Source of the DNA: Bacillota bacterium
GTDB taxonomy: Bacteria; Bacillota_A; Clostridia; Lachnospirales; Lachnospiraceae
NCBI GenBank assembly: GCA_023443925.1
Contig: JAEZSL010000205.1
Coordinates: 1-30,236, forward strand
Direction: 5' to 3'
Length of the DNA stretch: 30,236 bases
The notes below the pieces were generated by a model that saw nothing but the letters and a program-made list of their open reading frames with translations, was not told the DNA's origin and ran no database searches. Both the position numbers and the translations under genes were made by a program. Below, one piece after another: positions 1 to 8,057 of the stretch. Numbering within the stretch: position 1 is the first letter of the stretch; every line of letters begins with the position of its first letter.

Positions 1-2
1 AA

Positions 3-554
3 ACAGAAGGAGCAGTCATATACTATACCACCGATGGAACAGCACCCACAGAAGCAGCCGGAACCCTGTATACGGAACCTTTCCTTGTTTCGGCTGCCAC
101 AACCATAAAAGCCATTGCCGTAAAGACCGGAATGACCAATTCGGATACCGTGGTTAGTATAATTACCATTGGCGTTTCGGAACCGGTATCGATACGGATA
201 GAAGCCGAACACTATACCGCTATGAGTGATGTTGCTACGGAACCCTGTGGTGATGTGGGCGGCGGAGAAAATGTAGGATACATTGATACCGGTGACTGGA
301 TGGACTATACCATTACAGTTAGTGCCGGTGGCACCTATACCGCAGATTACAGAGTAAACGGCTGGAATGAGGCGGCCCAGATACAGCTGATGAAAGACGG
401 TCAGATCCTGGCAGCTACGAATACCTTTACCGGAAATGTATGGAACACGGTAACCTCCGATGCCTTCTATTTAACGGCGGGCACTTACACCATACGGCTT
501 AATATCAGCGGCGGCGGATTTAACTTAAACTGGATGGAATTTAAGATACAGTAA
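3..554 (+). CDS. C-terminal part of a secreted CBM6 carbohydrate-binding protein (5' end outside window)
   Basis: The reading frame is open from the left edge, so this is the 3' end of a larger gene. The first ~45 residues match the end of a chitobiase/hexosaminidase C-terminal-like module (YYTTDGT, then TIKAIAVKTGM). A complete CBM6-type beta-sandwich follows from about position 190, with the hallmarks IEAEHY, EPCGD, GGGENVGYIDTGDWMDY and a closing GGFNLNWMEF. These are the same two module types that end the GH81 enzyme downstream, and the sequences are very close, so the two genes appear to be tandem paralogues or to share modules by duplication. The catalytic part, if any, lies outside the window. 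The role is probably binding of beta-glucan or a related cell-wall polysaccharide outside the cell. The module calls are firm; the substrate is inferred. Confidence 0.85.
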   Translation, partial: TEGAVIYYTTDGTAPTEAAGTLYTEPFLVSAATTIKAIAVKTGMTNSDTVVSIITIGVSEPVSIRIEAEHYTAMSDVATEPCGDVGGGENVGYIDTGDWMDYTITVSAGGTYTADYRVNGWNEAAQIQLMKDGQILAATNTFTGNVWNTVTSDAFYLTAGTYTIRLNISGGGFNLNWMEFKIQ

Positions 555-573
555 AACCGGTTAAAGCAATGCC

Positions 574-648
574 AAAGGACTGTTGCAGGATTGACTTAAT
601 AAACTCTTTGAAAGGGGAGTAAATTAGCTGTTTTGCAGCAGTCTTTTT
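574..648 (+). terminator. Rho-independent terminator after the CBM6 gene
   Basis: Positions 574-586 pair with 635-647 as a 13-bp stem with two G-U pairs, with core GACTGTTGC against GCAGCAGTC, ending in TTTTT. The loop is long (about 48 nt) and holds a smaller CTG-TTTTG-CAG hairpin, so this is a weaker-than-average call. It lies 20 bases after the stop codon, separating this gene from the GH81 gene. Confidence 0.55.
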
Positions 649-805
649 AATTGGCATCCAAATCTATTAATCAAAAAAATGAAATAACCAAATAATGAAA
701 TAACAAAATAATTAATTAAACAACAGATCAATTAATTTAATAATCTATTAGGTTCAGCTTTTACCTGGGACATATTTAAACGGTGGAGAAAAGAATCTTC
801 ATACC

Positions 806-942
806 GAAAGTTCGAAATGAGTACAGAAGAAGATGCTATCTTCCTCCAGACTTCTTCCTTTATAAGTTGGGATGCCGCCTAAGCGGCATCCTGACAAGAA
901 GATTGGAAAAAATAAAGAAAGGATGCCACAAAAGGAACTTTC
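806..942 (+). ncRNA. Candidate structured 5' leader of the GH81 gene
   Basis: The 457-base gap 555-1011 holds the terminator, an AT-rich stretch (649-775) with no clear promoter hexamers, and this leader. GAAAGTTC (806-813) is exactly complementary to GAACTTTC (935-942) and could close a domain of about 137 nt. Inside are GAAGAT-gct-ATCTTC (829-843) and a strong stem GGATGCCGC-ctaa-GCGGCATCC (870-891). A second GGATGCC at 921-927 could compete for 885-891. No T-tract follows the strong stem, so it is not a terminator. I do not recognise a known riboswitch class; the fold is inferred by eye. Confidence 0.3.
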
Positions 943-976
943 ACTTAGGAAATTTGTTTCACATTATTTATGACAG

Positions 977-994
977 TATCGCAGATCTGCGATA
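977..994. promoter_or_regulatory. 18-bp perfect palindrome next to the GH81 ribosome site
   Basis: TATCGCAGATCTGCGATA is a perfect 9+9 palindrome that ends immediately before the GGAAAGGGGTG ribosome-binding region of the GH81 gene. As DNA it could be an operator for a dimeric repressor. As RNA it forms a 7-bp stem with a GATC loop abutting the ribosome site. Its function is inferred from position and perfection only. Confidence 0.45.
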
Positions 995-1011
995 GGAAAG
1001 GGGTGTAAAAT

Positions 1012-4000
1012 ATGTGTAATATCAGCCATATAATAAGAAAAAAATGTAATAGGTATATTTCTTTTATATTAATCTTTACATTAATTTCAGGTACTTTAGG
1101 GATTCAGGAAGCAAAAGCGGATACTGCCTCCTACCTTTTATCACTGGGAAGGCCTGCTTATGCTTCCACCGTGAATGGCGGGGATGTAGCGTCAAGAGCC
1201 ACGGATGAGGATATAAATACCGCCTGGGGTGCTGCCTGGAATATAGATAACCAGTGGATTGATGTGGATCTAGGAGCATCGGCTAAGATAGACCGTGTTG
1301 TATTAGCCTGGCAAAGTCCCAATACCTATGGAACCTACTATGAAATACAGGTGTCCGAGGATGAAGTGAACTGGCAGACCATTTATAAGAAAGTAAACGG
1401 TACCGGCGGAGTCAGGGTACCGGATGTAAATGGAAATGACTATTGCGTAGAAGATTTAGTTGTGAACGGAACGGGACGCTATGTGCGCATGTATGCTTTT
1501 AAGTGCGTTACCGGGTATGGAGCAGCTCTCCGTGATTTTCAGATTTATGGAACGGGAGGGGCGGTAAGTCCGCCAAAGGAGACAGTAAATCTTGCTCTTA
1601 ATCAACCGGTGGTGGTATCCTCTTATCTTCAGCCCTGGTGGTCAAAAGACAGTAACGGCAATGTTATCATACCTTTAACCGGTGCCCAGGCAGTAGACGG
1701 CAGCCAGTCAACCTATTGGCTATCTGATACCACCGGTGATCCCAATGAACAATGGATGTATGTAGATCTTGGGCGAACCAGTACGATCGGTGAAGTAGAT
1801 ATAACCTGGGATGCGGAGTTTGGCAGGGTTTACGATATACAGGTTTCAGAAGATGCGTTGAACTGGACCACCGTCTATCGACAGCTCCATGGCACCGGTG
1901 AGGCAGAGAATATTCCTGTATATGCCTCCGGACGCTATGTAAAGCTTCAGGGAATTGCAATGGGACGAGGTTCCGGTTACTCCGTACATGAATTCAGGGT
2001 GCTTCAGTATGTAGAGGGAGATCCTCAGGTTACATATGACATCGAATCCCTGCCGGTTCCTGAAACCATTGGGGACGGACAAGGAAGTTATCTGACCGAT
2101 GCAATCACTTTAGCGCAGCCAAGAGAGCCTAAATATGTGACAAGTAATATCAATGGCCCCATACCCTCAAACGACTGGTGGACCTCGGTAATTTACAAGC
2201 GCCTCAGTGACGGAATGCCCGGACTTCCGTTATTATACCAGTATTATGATACCGGCCTTGGCTTCTATTATGCAAGTAAATTGTTTACGGCGGTGAATGA
2301 CGGCGGTATGGATACCAAGTGCAATAATATGGATTTATATATCAGTACCAGCAGTATCGTAAAGACACCCACAGCGAAACTTGACGGCTATGGGGATTAT
2401 TCCGCAGATATTGTATTTAGTGATGATGACACGCCCAAAATGAAAACCACCTTAATCAAAGGCTCTCCGTATATTTATAATACATTTACAGACCCGGCCT
2501 CAGTAGAAATCTCAGGCACCTCTATTGTGGGGATGTTTGATGATAATAATAAGCCCATACTAACAAAGGATGGAGATACCCTTACCGCGGATCATATTGG
2601 TATAGAAGTTACCAATACCGATACGGCACCGGTTACAGATGTATTAACCCATTATTATGGTGTTTTTGTACCCGAAGGCAGCGTTTTTACAAGAGTGGGA
2701 AGTAAATTAAAAATAAAGCTGGGCAGCGGTCAAAATTATATGAGCGTTGGTCTGCTGCCAAAAAGGGCGGATTTAGGCTATGCTTATCTGCATGCCTATG
2801 CATTTGTTACGGATACCACCGTAAGTTATCAATACAATGAGTCGACGGCAGCGGTTGAGACCACCTATACCGATACTATAGATTTAAAACGGGCTGGCTT
2901 TTCAGAGAGTCCTCTTATGGCGCTTTTTCCCACGCAGTGGAAAAATACGAATGCCGGTCTGACGAACTTAACTTACACCTCAGCCCGGGGTACGATGAAA
3001 GTTTTGGAAGGAAGTTCCTTTACCTCAACAATTAAGTTCTATGGTCTTACACCGGGCTTTGGGGAACCGGTGGAATCAGATTCCTACAGCCGTATAGAAA
3101 TGATGAATTATTTAAATACCTTTAAAGAAAGTGTTACCAGAGATTACTGGGTAGCAGACCCCTATTGGCAGGGCAAAAAACTGCATCCCCTTTCCATGGC
3201 AATTCTTTTATCCGAGCAGCTTGGCGAATATGAAATGCGAGACGAGTTTATCCGTATTTTAAGAAAGATCTTAGTAAACTGGTTAACCTATGACGGAGAG
3301 GAGGATTATCCGTATTATATGTACTACTCACCGGATTGGGGAACCTTAATCGGACAGGGGGGAGACCATGGAATGGGGATTAATCTTTCCGACCACCATT
3401 TCCTATGGGGATATTTCACCTTTGCAGCAGGTGTTCTTGCCTCCTATGATAAAGAATTTGTTGCGGATTATGGCGGTATGGTAGAGCATTTATTAAGAGA
3501 TGCCCAGAACCCTTACCGAAATGATTCCATGTATCCCTGGATGAGGAATTTTGATCCCTATGAAGGGCATTCCTGGGCCGGAGGCTATGGGGACAATCAA
3601 AGCGGAAACAACCAGGAATCCTCTTCGGAAGCCACCTTTGCCTGGGCAGGACAATACTTATGGGGACTGGCTACGGAAAATGAAACTTACCGGGATGCCG
3701 GGATATGGGGATTTACTCTGGAAGTAAATGCAATTGAACAGTATTGGTTTGATTATGACGGAGATAATTGGGTCTTTGATTATGATCCGGGTGTAGTAGG
3801 TATGGTTTGGGGCAATGCATATACTTACGGGACTTATTTTTCCGGAAATCCCGCATGTATCTACGGTATCCAATGGCTGCCGGTTTCTCCGGTATTAACT
3901 TATTTAGGCTATGATGCCGGCATTGCCGCCAGAATTTACAGCGACTACAGGAGGGACCAGGCCAGCTATCAGGCAAAACTAGCCGCAACGGGTACTCCGG

Positions 4001-6039
4001 ATGCCGATCCGGAAGGATGGTTTCACATCACCTGGCCGTATAAAGCCTTATCAGATCCCCAGGGGGTTATAAACGAATGGCAGGATGGCAAACTTCCGGA
4101 TGATGAGCGGTTTAACTCTTATTGGTTTGTACAGAATATGGCTGCCAAGGGAAACCGTACTACCGAGGTCTGGTCAAGCAACTGGACCGGGTATCAGGTG
4201 TTTAAAAAAGACAGCCAGTATAGTGCCGTAATCTGGAATCCTACGGACACGACGCAGTTTGTGCAGTTTTGCAATCAAAATGGAAATACCGGATCAGCAT
4301 ATATACTTGCCAATTCCACTTTAACCGTTGATCCTTTTGCTGATAATCCGGCTCCGGCAGAATCAGTACCAAAGCCGGCACCGGACCCCGAACCGCATAC
4401 GGTTCCCGGTTTGATTGAAGCAGAAGATTATTATACTAATTTCAGCTGCATGACAGAACCTTGTTCGGAAGGCGGAAGGAGTCTTGCTTATATTGATTCG
4501 GGAGATTCGGCTCTTTATGATGTAAATGTATTAGCAGAAGGAGATTATACGGTATCCTTCCGGGTTAATAACAGCGGTAATGCACCCGGAAAAATTCAAT
4601 TAAAATCCAGTCTTAGCGGCAGCGAGGTTCTTGCAAGTGCTGATATTCCGGTTACGAATAAATGGTCAACGGTTACCGCTGCCATCCACTTAAAAGACGG
4701 TGTCCAAAGGCTGAAAACCTATTTTAGTACCGGCGGTTTTAATCTCAACTGGATATCAATTACACCGGTTAACGGGACAAAAGTACAAAATCCGGTAATT
4801 ACTCCAGGTACAGGAGTTTATTTTACTCCCCAAAAGGTTACCATTACTGCTGTAACGGAGGATGCGGCCATTTATTATACAACGGACGGTACGGAGCCGT
4901 CGGAGTCAAACGGAACCTTATACACAGGAGACTTTACCGTCCAGGCTACCACGGTGGTAAAGGCCATAGCCTGCAAGACAGGGTTAACGTCATCCGATGT
5001 TGTTACTTCTGTTATTACCATATCCACAGTCTCTGAAACACTAAAAATAGAAGCCGAGAATTATACCGGTATGAAGGATGTAGCTACAGAACCCTGTTCT
5101 GATACCGGAGGCGGAGAGAATGTAGGTTATATAGACAACGGTGATTGGATGGATTATGCGGTTAATATCCCGGATACAGGAAATTATACGATCAATTACA
5201 GAGTAAAGGGCTGGAACAGGGAAGCTGAGATACAATTAAAACAAGACGATGCGATTCTGGCGTCTACCCAGGTGTATACCGGTGATGTTTGGAATACGGT
5301 AACTTCAAACTCTTTCTTATTACAAAAGGGAGTTCAAATGGTAAGAGTTTATGCCGGAAACGGAGGATTTAATCTGAACTGGCTGGAATTCATACCGGTG
5401 AATACCATACAAAAAGCAGCGACTCCAAACATTAACCCTATATCGGGCAGTTATACCTCAGCCCAGGAGGTATCCATTACAACTGCAACAGAGGGAGCAG
5501 AAATTTATTATACAGCGGATGGTTCAGAACCGTCAGCGTCAAACGGAAACCTATATACGGAACCCTTCACTCTTTTGGCATCTGCCACCGTAAAAGCAAT
5601 TGCATATAAGTCTGGTATGAGAGAATCCGACAGAGCGGTTTCCGTTATAGCCATTACAACAGAAAACCTGCCCTTTACCATCGAAGCTGAGGCCTATACC
5701 GCCATGAGCGGCGTGGAGGTGGAGCCCTGCGGTGATATAGGAGGCGGTGAAAATGTAGGGTATATAGATACCGGTGATTGGATGGATTATACCATTACGG
5801 TTACGGCCGGCGGAACTTACAGCACCTCTTACAGAGTGAAAGGCTGGGATGGAGGAGCGCAGCTTGAATTGATAAAGGATGGCAATGTACTGGCAGCCAC
5901 CGGTACTAATACCGGCGATGTTTGGGCAACGGTAACTTCGGGGACCTTTTATTTACCGGAGGGAACTTATACGGTTCGGATTAATGCAAGCGGCGGCAGG
6001 TTTAATTTAAACTGGATTATGTTTACACCACTAGTATAG
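1012..6039 (+). CDS. Secreted multimodular GH81 endo-beta-1,3-glucanase
   Basis: This is a 1675-aa exported enzyme predicted to cleave internal beta-1,3-glucosidic bonds of laminarin, callose or fungal glucan. Order of parts: signal peptide (1-37, ending AKA before D), F5/8 type C modules (~44-182 and ~193-333), GH81 catalytic region (~360-1110), CBM6 (~1133-1250), chitobiase-C-like (~1260-1336), CBM6 (~1344-1463), chitobiase-C-like (~1472-1548), CBM6 (~1554-1675). The GH81 region shows D794 in DHHFLWGY and E869/E873 in NNQESSSEA. Their spacing fits the Asp and paired Glu that I recall as catalytic in studied GH81 enzymes. No dockerin, SLH or LPXTG anchor is present, so it is probably released freely. 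The first CBM6 has GDSALY where the others have GDWMDY and may bind differently. The ATG is preceded by GGAAAGGGGTG. No clear terminator follows. Confidence 0.95.
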   Translation: MCNISHIIRKKCNRYISFILIFTLISGTLGIQEAKADTASYLLSLGRPAYASTVNGGDVASRATDEDINTAWGAAWNIDNQWIDVDLGASAKIDRVVLAWQSPNTYGTYYEIQVSEDEVNWQTIYKKVNGTGGVRVPDVNGNDYCVEDLVVNGTGRYVRMYAFKCVTGYGAALRDFQIYGTGGAVSPPKETVNLALNQPVVVSSYLQPWWSKDSNGNVIIPLTGAQAVDGSQSTYWLSDTTGDPNEQWMYVDLGRTSTIGEVDITWDAEFGRVYDIQVSEDALNWTTVYRQLHGTGEAENIPVYASGRYVKLQGIAMGRGSGYSVHEFRVLQYVEGDPQVTYDIESLPVPETIGDGQGSYLTDAITLAQPREPKYVTSNINGPIPSNDWWTSVIYKRLSDGMPGLPLLYQYYDTGLGFYYASKLFTAVNDGGMDTKCNNMDLYISTSSIVKTPTAKLDGYGDYSADIVFSDDDTPKMKTTLIKGSPYIYNTFTDPASVEISGTSIVGMFDDNNKPILTKDGDTLTADHIGIEVTNTDTAPVTDVLTHYYGVFVPEGSVFTRVGSKLKIKLGSGQNYMSVGLLPKRADLGYAYLHAYAFVTDTTVSYQYNESTAAVETTYTDTIDLKRAGFSESPLMALFPTQWKNTNAGLTNLTYTSARGTMKVLEGSSFTSTIKFYGLTPGFGEPVESDSYSRIEMMNYLNTFKESVTRDYWVADPYWQGKKLHPLSMAILLSEQLGEYEMRDEFIRILRKILVNWLTYDGEEDYPYYMYYSPDWGTLIGQGGDHGMGINLSDHHFLWGYFTFAAGVLASYDKEFVADYGGMVEHLLRDAQNPYRNDSMYPWMRNFDPYEGHSWAGGYGDNQSGNNQESSSEATFAWAGQYLWGLATENETYRDAGIWGFTLEVNAIEQYWFDYDGDNWVFDYDPGVVGMVWGNAYTYGTYFSGNPACIYGIQWLPVSPVLTYLGYDAGIAARIYSDYRRDQASYQAKLAATGTPDADPEGWFHITWPYKALSDPQGVINEWQDGKLPDDERFNSYWFVQNMAAKGNRTTEVWSSNWTGYQVFKKDSQYSAVIWNPTDTTQFVQFCNQNGNTGSAYILANSTLTVDPFADNPAPAESVPKPAPDPEPHTVPGLIEAEDYYTNFSCMTEPCSEGGRSLAYIDSGDSALYDVNVLAEGDYTVSFRVNNSGNAPGKIQLKSSLSGSEVLASADIPVTNKWSTVTAAIHLKDGVQRLKTYFSTGGFNLNWISITPVNGTKVQNPVITPGTGVYFTPQKVTITAVTEDAAIYYTTDGTEPSESNGTLYTGDFTVQATTVVKAIACKTGLTSSDVVTSVITISTVSETLKIEAENYTGMKDVATEPCSDTGGGENVGYIDNGDWMDYAVNIPDTGNYTINYRVKGWNREAEIQLKQDDAILASTQVYTGDVWNTVTSNSFLLQKGVQMVRVYAGNGGFNLNWLEFIPVNTIQKAATPNINPISGSYTSAQEVSITTATEGAEIYYTADGSEPSASNGNLYTEPFTLLASATVKAIAYKSGMRESDRAVSVIAITTENLPFTIEAEAYTAMSGVEVEPCGDIGGGENVGYIDTGDWMDYTITVTAGGTYSTSYRVKGWDGGAQLELIKDGNVLAATGTNTGDVWATVTSGTFYLPEGTYTVRINASGGRFNLNWIMFTPLV

Positions 6040-6116
6040 GAAAGCAATGAAAGTAAGGACAACATTCTGAATGCATGTATGGACTTTTATATTAGGAATT
6101 GGTTAAAGTAAATGGA

Positions 6117-6145
6117 TTGACAAAAAAATACATATAACGTAATAT
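6117..6145 (+). promoter_or_regulatory. Sigma-A-type promoter for the HD hydrolase gene
   Basis: TTGACA (6117-6122) and TAATAT (6140-6145) are separated by 17 bases, a near-consensus vegetative promoter. The expected start of transcription is near 6152, giving a leader of about 58 nt. It shows that the HD gene is transcribed independently of the glucanase. Confidence 0.75.
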
Positions 6146-6209
6146 AAATACGTAAAAGTGAGGTTATGGAAAATAGTAGTAAGAATTTATTACACCAAGG
6201 AGGAGGAAC

Positions 6210-6878
6210 TTGCATAATCAGGTATTGAATAAAGAAATTTGTCTATTAGCTGAAGAATATATGAAGAAGCATATGAAGCTGGATTCCTCACATGATATAA
6301 ATCATGTTTACCGGGTTTTATATTTTGCTATGGATATCGTTCAATCCGAAACCGCTGATGCGGAGATCGTTTACTTAGCCGCAGTTTTACATGATGTTGG
6401 CAGAAGATACGAAGCAGAGCAAAATAAATCCCATGCGTCTATTGGTGCTGATATGGCTTATGAGTTTCTGTGTAATTGTAAGTATGACAGGAAAAGAACT
6501 GCGTGGATTTCTGATTGTATTCGTTCTCACAGACAAAGTGATAAGATTGAACCGGCTACCATTGAAGCAAAGATTCTATTTGATGCGGATAAGCTGGATT
6601 TTACAGGTACAATGGGAATTTCACGTACATTAATGTCAATGGGTAAGATGAACAAGCCGTTATACAATATTAATGGGGATTTTACTTCTGTGGGTGGACA
6701 TTTCTTTGATTATTACGATTCTGTATTAAGTAAAGTTTATGAAAAAATGTACACGGATAGAGCAAAGGAAATCGCTCATGAGAGAAAAGAGATTGCAGAT
6801 ATTTTTGTTAATCAAATGAAGAATGAAATTAATCAATGCTATACGGTAGAACAGAAAATGGGACATTTGTTTATATAA
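6210..6878 (+). CDS. HD-domain metal-dependent phosphohydrolase
   Basis: The 222-aa protein belongs to the HD superfamily of divalent-metal phosphohydrolases, closest in general shape to the YedJ-like soluble hydrolases. The metal-binding pattern is visible: HDINH (H28/H32), then H61-D62 in VLHDVG, conserved histidines in SHASIG and RSHRQS, and FDADKLD (D125/D127) as the final acidic ligand. The substrate is unknown; members of the superfamily act on nucleotides and other phosphoesters. It is probably cytosolic, as there is no signal peptide or membrane segment. The start is a TTG at 6210, chosen because AAGGAGGAGG lies just upstream and no ATG is well placed. The gene stands alone between its promoter (6117) and terminator (6959). 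Family is confident; activity is not. Confidence 0.85.
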   Translation: MHNQVLNKEICLLAEEYMKKHMKLDSSHDINHVYRVLYFAMDIVQSETADAEIVYLAAVLHDVGRRYEAEQNKSHASIGADMAYEFLCNCKYDRKRTAWISDCIRSHRQSDKIEPATIEAKILFDADKLDFTGTMGISRTLMSMGKMNKPLYNINGDFTSVGGHFFDYYDSVLSKVYEKMYTDRAKEIAHERKEIADIFVNQMKNEINQCYTVEQKMGHLFI

Positions 6879-6958
6879 TTGTTCCTGAATAAATGAATAT
6901 TATATGGCAAAGCAGTTTCCGAAGGGTGTGAGCCACCGCTCCGGTATTGCAGACACAG

Positions 6959-6998
6959 ACCGCTTATTTTCAAGTTTATGAAGATAAGCGGTTTTTTT
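6959..6998 (+). terminator. Rho-independent terminator after the HD gene
   Basis: ACCGCTTAT (6959-6967) pairs exactly with ATAAGCGGT (6984-6992), extended by TTC/GAA with a one-base mismatch, and is followed by a run of T residues. The rest of 6879-7360 holds the promoter of the next operon and a short open frame described separately. Confidence 0.9.
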
Positions 6999-7183
6999 GC
7001 ATTTTGGAGAAAAAGCTCTGTATCAATGTGTATTATAGAGGCAGAGAAAATTGAAAGCAAGTATTAAAGAGAAGGAACAACTAGCTCACCAAAAGGTAGT
7101 ATGATAAGTGAAGAATCGGATTTTTTAGTATTAGCAGCATACTTCATCCATTCTTACAAAATGGTAATATTATGCATTACTTG

Positions 7184-7212
7184 TTGAAAGAAATCTTCTA
7201 AAGATATACAAT
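7184..7212 (+). promoter_or_regulatory. Promoter of the first regulator/kinase/ABC module
   Basis: TTGAAA (7184-7189) and TACAAT (7207-7212) are spaced by 17 bases. Initiation would fall near 7219, about 140 nt before the response regulator start. No phased direct repeats for a regulator were evident here. Confidence 0.55.
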
Positions 7213-7339
7213 TGCAATAATAACATGTTATGTATGGATATTGTTTTTAGTAAGTAAATTACCCTTAATGGGGTATGAAGGAATGGGATACCAAGATGTA
7301 ATTGCCGCTGATGAGCAAGGTAATATTGTTGGTTTTTAA
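7202..7339 (+). other. Short open frame, possible gene remnant or small membrane peptide
   Basis: This open frame reads as a hydrophobic stretch (IAIITCYVWILFLVS) followed by a polar tail (GYEGMGYQDVIAADEQGN), and stops 22 bases before the response regulator. It resembles natural protein more than random AT-rich DNA. However, there is no ATG before the hydrophobic part and no ribosome site upstream; a TTG at 7241 or ATG at 7268 are the only candidate starts. It may be the tail of a decayed gene or a leader peptide. I do not recognise a family. Confidence 0.2.
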
Positions 7340-7360
7340 TAATAATAGGAGGTAATATGT

Positions 7361-8047
7361 ATGAATAAAATTCTTCTGGTGGAGGATGATTTGAGTCTGA
7401 TTGAAGGTCTTGAGTTTTCTCTACATAAGAACGGGTTTCAAGTTGAGGTTGCCAGAACCGTTCAGGAAACTCTGTCACTCCTTTTGGGAAATAAATATGA
7501 TCTGCTGTTGCTTGATCTTACACTACCGGATGGCAGTGGGTTTGAAATATGTAAAAAAGCAAGGCTGACATCATCGGTTCCAATCATTTTTCTGACAGCC
7601 TCGGATGAGGAAATAAATATTGTTATGGGGCTTGATATGGGAGGAGACGATTATATAACCAAACCATTTAAGCTGAACGAACTAATTTCCAGAATCAATG
7701 CTCTGCTGCGCCGGGCAGGATTGTCGGATAACTCACGCATGGAACTTAAATCAAACGGAATAACGATCCGGCTTGAGGAAAACCGTGTAATAAAGGATGG
7801 GTTAGAAATCGAGCTGACTGTCTCAGAATACCGGCTTTTATGCCTGTTGATACAAAACCCAAATACCATTTTAACAAGAAGCGTTATATTAGACCGGCTT
7901 TGGGACAAAAGCGGCAGTTTTGTTGATGACAATACCCTGTCAGTCTATGTCCGCAGGCTGCGCAGCAAGATAGAGAAAAATCCTGAAAATCCGGTGTTCC
8001 TGTTGACGGTGAGGGGTGTGGGATATAAATGGAAAGTTGAAAGCTGA
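7361..8047 (+). CDS. OmpR/PhoB-family response regulator (module 1)
   Basis: The 228-aa cytosolic transcription factor has a receiver domain (1-~115) with the acidic pair E8/D9-D10, phospho-acceptor D52 in LDLTLPDGSG, T79 and K101 in ITKPF. It is followed by an OmpR-type winged-helix DNA-binding domain (~130-228) ending RGVGYKWK. The start has AGGAGG eight bases upstream. The kinase gene begins 10 bases after its stop, so the two are co-transcribed and co-translated partners. By position it should control the ABC exporter genes that follow. It is a full-length, intact family member. The inducing signal is unknown; related modules respond to cell-envelope-active compounds. Confidence 0.93.
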   Translation: MNKILLVEDDLSLIEGLEFSLHKNGFQVEVARTVQETLSLLLGNKYDLLLLDLTLPDGSGFEICKKARLTSSVPIIFLTASDEEINIVMGLDMGGDDYITKPFKLNELISRINALLRRAGLSDNSRMELKSNGITIRLEENRVIKDGLEIELTVSEYRLLCLLIQNPNTILTRSVILDRLWDKSGSFVDDNTLSVYVRRLRSKIEKNPENPVFLLTVRGVGYKWKVES

Positions 8048-8057
8048 GGGGAAAAAT

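Noticed and set aside
783..995. 70-codon open frame starting GTG upstream of the GH81 gene
   Set aside because: It has no ribosome site, an arginine/lysine-biased composition, and runs through the strong hairpin and palindrome of the leader; it is better explained as non-coding leader.
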